Assembly: GCA_050250955.1 (NCBI GenBank) | Contig: JBFWNR010000007.1 | Coordinates: forward strand, 186,001-250,000 | DNA length: 64,000 nt | DNA from: CAWAYR01 sp050250955 | GTDB lineage: Bacteria; Acidobacteriota; Vicinamibacteria; Vicinamibacterales; UBA2999 | Direction: 5' to 3' | Shown here: in pieces, positions 1 through 7,951 of the stretch | How positions within the stretch are numbered: position 1 is the stretch's first letter | Layout: each line of letters starts with the position of its first letter | The notes under the pieces: model-generated | What the model was told of the DNA's origin: nothing | The model's input: the letters and a program-made list of their open reading frames with translations, nothing else | The model's database searches: none | Translations under genes and position numbers: made by a program

Positions 1-276
1 CTCCAGCGCTTTCTCGGTGGCGGCCAGGGTGTCCGAGCCGCGGTGGACGATCCAGACGTTGTCACGGTCGTCCACCCACACGCCAATCGCGTTGCCGAGC
101 ACCCAGTGGTTCGGCAGCGGCTTGGGCCAGAACGGATCGACCTCGTAGCGCGGCGCCTGCGGCGCGCCCTGCGCCTTGGCGGCGGCCACCTCGTCGAGAG
201 CCGATTGCGCCAGCCCGAGGGCGAGCGCCACGGCCAGCAGGGCCACCATGGTACGCAGACGACGATTCCGGGTCAT
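1..276 (-). CDS. Exported NHL/beta-propeller protein, 3' end outside window
   Basis: This is the N-terminal 92 codons of a gene running off the left edge, open throughout. The start is the ATG at 276, with a GGAGG five bases upstream and a TAGAAT box on the minus strand about 50 nt before it. Residues 1-24 form a signal peptide (RRLRT, then a hydrophobic run to LGLAQS). The mature part reads RYEVDPFWPKPLPNHWVLG and then GVWVDDRDNVWIVHR, which is the first blade of an NHL-type propeller of the kind often annotated as peptidyl-alpha-hydroxyglycine-lyase-like. A full-length propeller of related type lies at 45855-47045. The substrate cannot be told from this fragment. Confidence 0.75.
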   Translation of the reverse strand, partial: MTRNRRLRTMVALLAVALALGLAQSALDEVAAAKAQGAPQAPRYEVDPFWPKPLPNHWVLGNAIGVWVDDRDNVWIVHRGSDTLAATEKALE

Positions 277-359
277 ACGGCCTCCAGTTCGACGCGGGCG
301 ACGGGAGCGGCGGGCAGCCGCCGGCATTCTACTCTTCCCCGGGCGGCGACGAAACGGCG

Positions 360-365
360 TAGGAT
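360..365 (+). promoter_or_regulatory. -10-like box for leaderless decarboxylase gene
   Basis: TAGGAT lies 8 nt before the GTG start at 374, so transcription would begin at or next to the start codon. No Shine-Dalgarno sequence is present. The same spacing recurs before several other genes in the window. Confidence 0.4.
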
Positions 366-373
366 CGAGCGCC

Positions 374-895
374 GTGCCGGTCTCGATCACGCAGTCGCGT
401 CTGGTCTTCGACGCCCTCAAAGCCTGCGACGTGCGGGTCGTGTCGGCGCTGCCCGAGACCTGGCTCGTCCACCTCATCCGAATGGCCGACGACGACCCCG
501 AGGTCACCCTGGTACGACTGGCCAAGGAAGAGGAAGGCGTCGGCATTTCGATGGGCGCCCATCTCGGCGGGGTCCGCTCGGCGATGCTGATGCAGAACCA
601 CGGCTTCCTCGCCGCGGTGAACGGCATCGTCTCGGGCGCCCAGCTCTACCGCATCCCGCTGCTGATGCTCATCAGCGACCGCGGCCGCTTCGGGGAACGC
701 GACCCGTGGCAGACCGAAGGCGGCGCCGCCACCGAGCCGGTGCTGCAGGCGCTGCGCATCGCCTACGAACGGCTCGACGACCCGGCGACGGTCGCGGTGA
801 AGGTCCGCCAGGCACTGACCCTCGCCTACGCGTCGCTGCGCCCGGTGGCGCTGCTGCTCACCCGCGACCTGATGTGGGAGGAGGCGGCGCCGTGA
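374..895 (+). CDS. Thiamine-diphosphate decarboxylase, alpha (Pyr-domain) subunit
   Basis: A 173-residue protein with the pyrimidine-binding half of a ThDP enzyme. It resembles the alpha subunit of sulfopyruvate/phosphonopyruvate decarboxylases (ComD type). The conserved Glu region is in LAKEEEGVGISMGAHLGG, followed by MQNHGF and a RGRFGERDPWQ segment typical of this family. The start is the GTG at 374; there is no ribosome binding site but a -10 box is 8 nt upstream. It overlaps the beta subunit by four bases (GTGA), which indicates translational coupling. The natural substrate (a 3-substituted pyruvate) is inferred from the family only. No coenzyme M or phosphonate genes are nearby. Confidence 0.8.
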   Translation: MPVSITQSRLVFDALKACDVRVVSALPETWLVHLIRMADDDPEVTLVRLAKEEEGVGISMGAHLGGVRSAMLMQNHGFLAAVNGIVSGAQLYRIPLLMLISDRGRFGERDPWQTEGGAATEPVLQALRIAYERLDDPATVAVKVRQALTLAYASLRPVALLLTRDLMWEEAAP

Positions 896-1455
896 CCCGG
901 CGCGACGCCCTCGCCGCCGTCTACGATCGGCTCGCCGACTGCGCGGTGGTGACCATCATGGGCGCGGTCGCCGCCGAACTGCAGGGGCTCGGTCATCGCC
1001 CCAACCAGTTCTACCTGCAGCACGCGATGGGGCTGGCCTCGTCGCTCGGCCTCGGCCTGGCGCTCGCCCGCCCGGACCTGTCGGTGGTCGTGCTCGACGG
1101 CGACGGATCGCTGCTGATGAACCTCGGCGGGTTGACGACGATGGCCCGCTATCGCCCGGCCAACCTGCTGCACGTGGTCTTCGACAACGAGTCGCTGCTG
1201 TCGGTGGGCGGCTTCCCGACCGCCACCGGCACCGGCACCGACCTGGCGGCGATGGCCGCCGCCGCCGGGGTGCCGCGCACCGCGCGGGTCGACGACGTCG
1301 ACGCCTTCGTCGCCGCGTTCGACCAGGCGCGACGCGCCCGGGAGCTCACCACCCTCGTCGCCAAGGTCGCGGCCACCGGCCCGTCGGCGTTCGTCACCGA
1401 TCTGGGCCTGCTGGAGAACCGCTTCCAGTTCCAGCGCCACTTGGCGCCGGGCTAG
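892..1455 (+). CDS. Thiamine-diphosphate decarboxylase, beta (PP-domain) subunit
   Basis: A 187-residue partner of the preceding gene that carries the diphosphate-binding half. The ThDP motif is visible as GDGSLLMNLGGL near residues 67-78, closing with VFDNES about 25 residues later (GDG-X-N type). Family resemblance is to ComE-like sulfopyruvate or phosphonopyruvate decarboxylase beta subunits. It starts with GTG inside the alpha stop codon, so the two subunits are probably made in equal amounts and form a mixed tetramer or larger complex in the cytoplasm. It is followed by a 69-bp gap and the PadR operator. Confidence 0.8.
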   Translation: MTRRDALAAVYDRLADCAVVTIMGAVAAELQGLGHRPNQFYLQHAMGLASSLGLGLALARPDLSVVVLDGDGSLLMNLGGLTTMARYRPANLLHVVFDNESLLSVGGFPTATGTGTDLAAMAAAAGVPRTARVDDVDAFVAAFDQARRARELTTLVAKVAATGPSAFVTDLGLLENRFQFQRHLAPG

Positions 1456-1496
1456 CCGGGCCGCTGCCCTTTACACGCCGGGGGCGGCAGCGGTAG

Positions 1497-1520
1497 TCTC
1501 CTATCGAACTCGATAGGAGA
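1497..1520. promoter_or_regulatory. Perfect dyad overlapping -10 and SD of padR/ADOP operon 1
   Basis: An 11-bp perfect inverted repeat (TCTCCTATCGA and its complement) with a 2-bp spacer. It overlaps the right half of a TAGTCT -10-like box (1494-1499). Its right arm contains the AGGAG ribosome binding site for the GTG at 1525. The position and symmetry fit an autoregulatory PadR operator. This is inference; no binding data exist. Confidence 0.6.
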
Positions 1521-1524
1521 CCGC

Positions 1525-1836
1525 GTGGCGCTCGACAAGCTCGACCTCCTCGTCCTCAAGGCGCTCCAGCTGGCGCCGCTGCACGGCTACGGCATCGGCC
1601 AGCGCATCGCCCAGCTGTCGGCCGGTGACATCCGGGTCACGCTGGGCGCGCTGTACCCGGCCCTGCAGCGGCTGGAGCGGACCGGGCTGGTCACCGCCGA
1701 GTGGTCGGTGTCCGAGAACAAACGCCGCGCCCGCTACTACCGGCTGACCGCCGCCGGACGCCGCCGGCTGGCCAGCGGCCAGAAGGCATGGCAACGCAGC
1801 ATCGCCGCCGTGCTGCGGGTGCTGGAGGCCGAGTGA
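1525..1836 (+). CDS. PadR-family transcriptional regulator
   Basis: A 103-residue winged-helix protein of the short PadR subfamily. The hallmark segments are LLVLKALQLAPLHGYGI, LGALYPALQRLERTGLV and RRARYYRLTAAGRRRL. The GTG start has AGGAG at 5 nt spacing. Its stop overlaps the start of the ADOP permease (TGATG). Regulator plus permease is the usual arrangement in acidobacteria, and the dyad at 1497-1520 is the likely target, so it probably represses its own operon. The ligand is unknown. Confidence 0.9.
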   Translation: MALDKLDLLVLKALQLAPLHGYGIGQRIAQLSAGDIRVTLGALYPALQRLERTGLVTAEWSVSENKRRARYYRLTAAGRRRLASGQKAWQRSIAAVLRVLEAE

Positions 1837-4499
1837 TGCTGGCCGGATGGCGGCGGCGGATCGCCGAGATCGTCGGCCGCGGCCGCGTCAGCCGCGATCT
1901 GGACGACGAGCTGGCCGCGCACGTCGCCGCCGCGGAGGCCGACCTGCGGGCCAGCGGGCTCGACGCGGCGGAAGCGCGCCGCCAGGCGGCGTTGACACTG
2001 GGGCCGATGACCAGCGCCCGCGACGCCGTGGCCGACGAGCGGACCGGCGCCACCGTCGAGCAGCTCGCCCGGGAGGTGCGCCAGGCGTGGCGCGCGCTCC
2101 GCCGGGCGCCGGCACTGACCACGGTGTCGGCGCTGACCATGGCCATCGGCATCGGCGCCAGCACCGTGCTCGTCGCGCTGGTCGACGGGGTGGTGCTGCG
2201 GCCGCTGCCCTACCCGGATGCCGATCGGCTGGTGCGGGTGGTCGACGTCAACCCGGCCGCCGGCGTCGATGGCGCCGGCGTCACCACCGGCAACCTGTTC
2301 GAGTGGGGGCAGCGGGCGCGGGCGTTCAGCGCCATTGCCGGGCACTACGCGATGGGCCGCACGCTCAGCGCCGACGACCGCGCCGACGTGGTGATCGCGG
2401 CACAGGTCACCGCCGGCTTCTTCGCGGTCGGCGGCGTGGCGCCGCTCCTCGGCCGGCCGTTCAGCGACGAGGAATACGCCGCGGCGACGTTCAGCAGTGC
2501 CGCGATGCCGACCGGCGCCAACCCGGTGGCGATCATCGGCGAGGGGCTGTGGCGCTCGCGGTTCGGTGCCGACCCCGCCCTCGTCGGCCGCACCATCACC
2601 CTCGAACGCCGGCCGTTCACGGTGGTCGGCGTGATGCCGGGCCACTTCGCGCTGCCCGACCGCGAGGTCCAGGTGTGGCTGCCGTGGCGGATCACCGCCG
2701 AGAGCCCGCGCGACCAGCACTACGTCGGCGCCACGGCGCGCGTCGCGCCGGGGCGGACGGTGGCCGACGCCGAACGCGACCTGGCCGCCGTCGCCGCCGA
2801 CTTGGCGCGAGCCTACCCGGCCACCAACCAGGGCTGGAGCGTGCGCCTGGTACCGCTGCACGCCGACCTGGTCGGCACCGCTGCGACGGCGTTGTGGCTG
2901 CTGGTCGGGGCGGTCGGCCTGCTGCTGGCGGTCGGCTGCGCCAACGTCGCGCTGCTGACCCTGATGCGCGGCATGGACCGCGCCGGCGACGCCGCCGTGC
3001 GACTCGCCCTCGGCGCGTCGCCGGCCCGGCTGGTCCGCGAGTTCCTGATGGAGTCGAGCCTGGTCGCCGTCCTCGGCGGCGTCCTCGGCCTGGCGCTCGC
3101 CGCGTCGCTGCTGGCCGCCTTGCCGGCCCTCGCCCCCGACCTGCCGCGGCTCGACGAGGTCCGACTCGACGGCCGCGTGCTCGCCGTCGTCGCCGCCCTG
3201 ACCGCGGCGGTGGCCCTGCTCGCCGGATGGCCGCAGGCGTGGCGGCGGGCCCGCCTGGCGCCGCTGACCGCGCTCGCCGAGGCCGGGCGGCGCACGACCA
3301 CCGGCGGTGGATCGCACCGCATGCGCGACGGCATGGCGATGGCGCAGGTCGCACTGGCCGTGATGCTGCTCGTCGGCGCCGGCCTGCTGGTGCGCAGCGT
3401 CCGGGCGCTGGCCGCCGTCGATCCGGGGTTCGATCCCCGCGGGGTGCTGGTCGCGCCGGTGTTCCTCGACAGCCAGGCCTACGCCACCGGGGATCGCGCC
3501 CGCGCCTATTACCGCACGCTGCTCGAGAAGCTGGCGGCGCTGCCGGGGGTCGTCGCCGTCGGCGGGGCCACCACCGTGCCGACCAGCCCGCTCGGCCCCG
3601 ACTTCGATCGTCCGGTGTGGCCCGACGGCACCTCCCCGGCGGCGGCCGACCGCCCGCCCGCGGCGGTGCGGATGGTGACGCCGGGCTACTTCGCGGCACT
3701 GGGCCTGCGGATCGCCGCCGGGCGGAGGTTCGACGAGCGCGACGCGCCGACCAGCCCGCGCGTCGTGATGGTGAACGAGACGCTGGCCCGGCGCCTCTGG
3801 CCGGGGACGTCGCCGGTCGGCCGCCAGCTCGTCGTCGACTACAGCACGACCGGCACCCATCCCTACGAGGTGGTCGGCGTCGTCGGCGACATGCGCTTCG
3901 GCGGACCGCGCAGCGAGCCGCGCGCCGAGATCTACCTGCCGCACGCCCAGCGTCCCTACCTCATCCTGAACGTCGTCGTGAAGACGGCCGGCGACCCGCG
4001 GGCGCTGGCGCCGGCGGTGCGCGCCGCGCTGCACGAGGTCGATCCGCAGAAGCCCGCGCAGGGTCTGCACGCCCTCGACGACCTGGTGGCCGCCACCTAC
4101 GCCCGCGATCGCCAGGTGATGGCGACGCTGGTCGTCTTCGCCGGCGCCGCCACCGCCCTGGCCCTGCTCGCCGTCTACGGCGTCCTGTCGCACCGTGTCC
4201 GGGAACGGACGCGTGAGATCGGCATCCGCATGGCGATGGGAGCCGATGCCGCCGGCGTGATGCGCTGGGTCGCCGGCGCCGGTCTGCGGCTGGTCGCCGC
4301 CGGAGGGCTGGCGGGGCTCGCCACGGCCTGGGCGGCCTCGAGCGTGCTCGACGGCGTGCTGTTCGGGGTGGCGCCGTCGGACGCGGTCACGCTGGCGACG
4401 GTCGTCGCCGTGGTGGCCCTGGTCGGGCTGGCGGCCACGGCGCTGCCGTCGTGGCGGGCGACCCGCGTCGATCCGGTGACCACGCTGCGGCGCGGCTGA
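1836..4499 (+). CDS. ADOP-family ABC transporter permease (FtsX/MacB-like duplicated)
   Basis: An 887-residue acidobacterial duplicated orphan permease. An N-terminal cytoplasmic prefix (DDELAAHVAAAEADLR, residues about 25-60) precedes two MacB-like halves. Each half has one N-terminal helix, a periplasmic core domain and three C-terminal helices; the first core ends near CANVALLTLMRGMDRAG, and the second half starts near MAMAQVALAVMLLVGAG. The conserved EIGIRMAMGADAAGVMRW and VDPVTTLRR ends are present. It has no ATPase domain, as usual for this family. It is translationally coupled to the PadR gene (TGATG overlap). The role is probably export or envelope stress; the substrate is unknown. 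Confidence 0.9.
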   Translation: MLAGWRRRIAEIVGRGRVSRDLDDELAAHVAAAEADLRASGLDAAEARRQAALTLGPMTSARDAVADERTGATVEQLAREVRQAWRALRRAPALTTVSALTMAIGIGASTVLVALVDGVVLRPLPYPDADRLVRVVDVNPAAGVDGAGVTTGNLFEWGQRARAFSAIAGHYAMGRTLSADDRADVVIAAQVTAGFFAVGGVAPLLGRPFSDEEYAAATFSSAAMPTGANPVAIIGEGLWRSRFGADPALVGRTITLERRPFTVVGVMPGHFALPDREVQVWLPWRITAESPRDQHYVGATARVAPGRTVADAERDLAAVAADLARAYPATNQGWSVRLVPLHADLVGTAATALWLLVGAVGLLLAVGCANVALLTLMRGMDRAGDAAVRLALGASPARLVREFLMESSLVAVLGGVLGLALAASLLAALPALAPDLPRLDEVRLDGRVLAVVAALTAAVALLAGWPQAWRRARLAPLTALAEAGRRTTTGGGSHRMRDGMAMAQVALAVMLLVGAGLLVRSVRALAAVDPGFDPRGVLVAPVFLDSQAYATGDRARAYYRTLLEKLAALPGVVAVGGATTVPTSPLGPDFDRPVWPDGTSPAAADRPPAAVRMVTPGYFAALGLRIAAGRRFDERDAPTSPRVVMVNETLARRLWPGTSPVGRQLVVDYSTTGTHPYEVVGVVGDMRFGGPRSEPRAEIYLPHAQRPYLILNVVVKTAGDPRALAPAVRAALHEVDPQKPAQGLHALDDLVAATYARDRQVMATLVVFAGAATALALLAVYGVLSHRVRERTREIGIRMAMGADAAGVMRWVAGAGLRLVAAGGLAGLATAWAASSVLDGVLFGVAPSDAVTLATVVAVVALVGLAATALPSWRATRVDPVTTLRRG

Positions 4500-4561
4500 A
4501 GCCGCCGGCGCGCACCGTGTGACAATCGGGCCGACGTCGTCCCGACGCTCTTGGTCCGCCC

Positions 4562-6190
4562 GTGCCGCCGCCCTCCGCCGACTCACGCTCGACGTCGTCC
4601 GATCTGCCGCCGCTGCTCCGCCGCCGGCTGCTGGTCGTCGCCGCGCTGGTCGCCCTCGCCGCCGGCTTCTTCTCCACCTACCGGGCGGTGCAGCCGATCG
4701 AACTCGCCTACTTCCAGGCCACGCCCGGCGGCCGCCTGCTGCTCGGCTACGAAGCCCTCTTCAGCCTCGGCAGCGCCGTCGCCGCGGCGGCGTTGTGGCG
4801 CTGGCCGGCCTGGTGGACCCTCACTCGTCTCCGCGTGGTCGAGTACGTCCTGGTCTGCGCGCTGGCGACCTACATCGGCTGGACGCAGCTCTTCGCCTTC
4901 GCCGGTGAGCGCGTGGCGGCGCGGGCCGCCACCGAGCCCTATCTGATCCGGCTCGTCACCGACTCGCTCGCCGTCCGGTGGGCGGCGGCGATCATCGGGC
5001 TCTCGGCGCTCATTCCCGAGACCCTGCGTCGCAACAGCGTGCTGGTCGGCGCCCAAGTGACCATCGCGCTGGTCCTGACGACGCTGCTGGCGACGACCGA
5101 CCCGGTCTATGCGCCGCGCGCCCCGCACATGATCGTGCTGATGGTGTTCTGGATGACGCTGGCGGCCACCATCGCCATCTTCGGCGCGGCCAAGCTCGAG
5201 GAACTGCGCCAGCAGGTCGCCGAAGCGCGGCGGCTCGGCCAGTATCAGCTGGTGCGCAAGATCGGCGCCGGCGGCATGGGCGAAGTCTACCTGGCCGAGC
5301 ACCTGCTGCTGAAACAGCCGGTGGCCATCAAGCTCATCCGCCCCGACCGCGCCGGCGATCCCGAGGCGCTGGCCCGCTTCGAACACGAGGTGCGGACCAC
5401 GGCGCGCCTGACGCACTGGAACACCGTGCAGATCTACGACTACGGCTACACCGCCGACGGCACCTTCTACTACGCAATGGAGTACCTGCCCGGCCTCACG
5501 CTCGAACAGATCGTCCAGCGCCACGGCGCGATGCCGCCGGCGCGGGCCATCCACTTCCTGCGGCAGATCGCCGCCGCCCTCCACGAGGCCCACGCGATGC
5601 ACCTGGTGCACCGCGACGTCAAGCCGGCCAACGTCATGGTCTGCACCCGTGGCGGCGTCCACGACGTCGCCAAGCTGCTCGACTTCGGGCTGGTCCGCGG
5701 CGGCGGGCCGGCCGCCGAGACGGTGTTCGACAGCCACCAGATCCTCGGCACGCCGGGCTACATGGCCCCCGAGCAGGCCCAGGGCGGCGCCGACCTCACC
5801 CCGGCCGCCGATCTCTACGGCGTCGGCGCCACCGGCTATCTGCTGGTGACGGGCGACGCGGCGTTCGCCCGCGGCCACGCCGTGCAGATGCTGGTCGCGC
5901 AGTCCACCACGGCCCCGGCGGCGCCGCGGCGCCGCCGGCCCGACCTGCCCGCCGACCTGGACGCCGTCATCATGCGCTGTCTGGAGCGCGACCCGGCGCG
6001 GCGTTTCGCCACCGCCGCCGAGCTCGACCTCGCCCTGGCCGGCTGCGCCGACGCCGGCGGCTGGAGCGACGAGGACGCCGCGCGGTGGTGGCGGGCGCAT
6101 CCGATCGCCGGCGACGCCCTCGAGGCGGCGTCGATGGTTACCGGCACGGCGAGCGTCGGCCGCATCGGCGGTCCGCAGCTCAGGGCGTGA
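4562..6190 (+). CDS. Membrane-anchored Ser/Thr protein kinase (PknB-like)
   Basis: A 542-residue protein with about six hydrophobic helices in residues 20-215, a short coiled linker (AKLEELRQQVAEARRLGQY), then a complete Hanks-type kinase domain at about 225-490. Catalytic elements visible are the glycine loop GAGGMGEVYLAEH, VAIKLIRPD (lysine), HRDVKPANVMV (catalytic Asp), LLDFGL (metal Asp) and GYMAPEQAQGG. The membrane part precedes the kinase, the reverse of the common PknB order. The start is GTG at 4562. The C-terminus overlaps the convergent amidohydrolase gene by 11 bp. Its targets are unknown. Confidence 0.9.
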   Translation: MPPPSADSRSTSSDLPPLLRRRLLVVAALVALAAGFFSTYRAVQPIELAYFQATPGGRLLLGYEALFSLGSAVAAAALWRWPAWWTLTRLRVVEYVLVCALATYIGWTQLFAFAGERVAARAATEPYLIRLVTDSLAVRWAAAIIGLSALIPETLRRNSVLVGAQVTIALVLTTLLATTDPVYAPRAPHMIVLMVFWMTLAATIAIFGAAKLEELRQQVAEARRLGQYQLVRKIGAGGMGEVYLAEHLLLKQPVAIKLIRPDRAGDPEALARFEHEVRTTARLTHWNTVQIYDYGYTADGTFYYAMEYLPGLTLEQIVQRHGAMPPARAIHFLRQIAAALHEAHAMHLVHRDVKPANVMVCTRGGVHDVAKLLDFGLVRGGGPAAETVFDSHQILGTPGYMAPEQAQGGADLTPAADLYGVGATGYLLVTGDAAFARGHAVQMLVAQSTTAPAAPRRRRPDLPADLDAVIMRCLERDPARRFATAAELDLALAGCADAGGWSDEDAARWWRAHPIAGDALEAASMVTGTASVGRIGGPQLRA

Positions 6191-7916
6191 AGCCGTCGGC
6201 GGTGTAGACCGGCCGGCCTTCGCGCAGCGTCCACAGCACGCGCGTGCGGTGGATCGCCTCGGGCGGAATCGCGAAGAGGTGCTGGTCGAGGACGACCAGG
6301 TCGGCGTACTTCCCGACCTCGAGCGAGCCGCTGACCTGCTCCTCGAACGAGACGTAGGCGCCGCCGACGGTGTAGGCGGCCAGGACCGTGGCCAGATCGA
6401 GACGCTCCTCGGGCAGCCACGCCGCGGCGTCCGGTGGCGCGGTCAGCCCGCGCCGCGTCACCGCGACCTGCACGGCGTCGAGCGGGTTGACCGACGACAC
6501 CGACCAGTCGCTGCCGCCGGCCAGCACCGCGCCGGCCCGGTGCAGCGACTGGAACGGATACAGCCAGCGCGAGCGCGTCGGACCGAGCCGCGGCTCGGTG
6601 AGGTCGCGGATGTAGCTGTCGGCGTAGGCCCACAGCGGCTGGATGGTGGCGACGACGCCCAACTCGCGGAAGCGCGCGATGTCGGCGGGGTGGAAGAGCT
6701 GCACGTGGGCGAGGTGCGGCCGGCGGTCGCGGGGGCCGTTGGCGACGGCGGCGGCCGCGATCGCGTCGAGGCCCTGGCGAACGGCCGCATCACCGATGGC
6801 GTGCATGTGGGTCTGGAACCCTTCACGATCGAGCCTGGTGACCAGCGCGGTGAGCGCCTCGTCGGTGAAGTTGGGCAGCCCGCGGCTCGGCGGCCGTCCG
6901 GTCGGCGTGCCCTTCAGCGGCAGATAGGGCTCGAGCACCGCGGCGGTCTCGGCCTCGATCACGCCGTCGACGAAGATCTTCACGGTGCCGGCCGTCACGC
7001 CCGGTTCGGTGACCTCGCCGCGCCAGCGGACGAAGTCGTCCACCTGGGCGGCGCCGCGGGCCGGATCCGCGTACAAGGACAGGCGGGCCCGCGCCGTGAG
7101 CTTGCCCTGGCGGGCGACGGCGCGATAGGCGGCGACGATCGGCTCGCGGGCGCTCGCCTCCTGGAAGGCGACGATGCCGACCCGGGCCATGCGTTCGAGG
7201 GCGCGGACGAGTCCGGCTTCGTACTCCGCGGCCGTGGTCTCGGGCACGTGGCGCGAGACCAACGCGGTCGCCGACTCGCGCAGCAGGCCGGTCGGCTCAC
7301 CGTCGGCGTCGCGCTCGATGTGGCCGGCTTCGGGGTCAGGTGTGTCGCGGGTGATCCCGGCCGCGACGAGGGCCGCCGAGTTAGCCCACAGCGTGTGGCC
7401 GTCGGCCGAGCTGAGCGCCGCCGGCTGCGACCCGGTCAACCCGTCCAGCGCATCCCGGCGCGGATGGCCGGGCGGAAACGACGTCAGGTCCCAGCCGCCG
7501 CCGACCAGCCACGGGCGGCCGCGTTGCGCGGTGGCACAGGCCGTGACGGCGGCCAATGTCGCCGCCGCCCCCTGGAGGTCGTTGAGATTGCATTGGCCCA
7601 GCTCGACGCCCGCCGACACCGGGTGCACGTGGGCATCGTGGAAGGCCGGCATCACGAAACGTCCGCCGAGATCGACGCGACGCGTCGCCGGGCCGGCCAC
7701 CGCTTCCGCCTCGGCGTTGGTCCCGACGGCGACCAGGCGCCCATCGCGCACCGCGAGCGCTTCGGCCCACGGGCGGCTGGCGTCCACCGTGTAGACGGCG
7801 GCGTTGGTGATCAGCAGATCGGCCGGGGCCGGAGCCGGCGGCGCAGCGGGAGCGGCGGCACAGCCGGCGGCGACGAACGACACGAGGGGCGCGAGACGAC
7901 GCAACATGGCCGGCAT
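6180..7916 (-). CDS. YtcJ-like amidohydrolase lipoprotein
   Basis: A 578-residue amidohydrolase-3 family protein. The metal-binding start FHDAHVHPVSAG follows the usual ADLLITNAAVYTVD beta-sandwich strand. HMHAIGDAAVRQGLDA and LAHVQLFHPADIARF supply the later histidines, and GGSDWSVSSVNPLDAVQ gives the last Asp. The N-terminus has a lipobox (VAAGC), so the protein is likely a lipoprotein of the cell envelope. The start is taken at the ATG at 7916; a second ATG at 7907 is also possible. It lies 35 bp downstream of the ankyrin gene of triad A on the same strand and may be the last gene of that operon. The substrate is unknown. Confidence 0.88.
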   Translation of the reverse strand: MPAMLRRLAPLVSFVAAGCAAAPAAPPAPAPADLLITNAAVYTVDASRPWAEALAVRDGRLVAVGTNAEAEAVAGPATRRVDLGGRFVMPAFHDAHVHPVSAGVELGQCNLNDLQGAAATLAAVTACATAQRGRPWLVGGGWDLTSFPPGHPRRDALDGLTGSQPAALSSADGHTLWANSAALVAAGITRDTPDPEAGHIERDADGEPTGLLRESATALVSRHVPETTAAEYEAGLVRALERMARVGIVAFQEASAREPIVAAYRAVARQGKLTARARLSLYADPARGAAQVDDFVRWRGEVTEPGVTAGTVKIFVDGVIEAETAAVLEPYLPLKGTPTGRPPSRGLPNFTDEALTALVTRLDREGFQTHMHAIGDAAVRQGLDAIAAAAVANGPRDRRPHLAHVQLFHPADIARFRELGVVATIQPLWAYADSYIRDLTEPRLGPTRSRWLYPFQSLHRAGAVLAGGSDWSVSSVNPLDAVQVAVTRRGLTAPPDAAAWLPEERLDLATVLAAYTVGGAYVSFEEQVSGSLEVGKYADLVVLDQHLFAIPPEAIHRTRVLWTLREGRPVYTADGFTP

Positions 7917-7951
7917 TGTCGCAGATGCCGGACCGGCGCACGCGGCGTGGC

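Noticed and set aside
1737..4586. A 949-codon open frame on the minus strand opposite the first ADOP gene
   Set aside because: Low-complexity Arg/Gly/His-rich shadow of a well-supported plus-strand gene; no family motifs. High GC leaves long antisense frames open.
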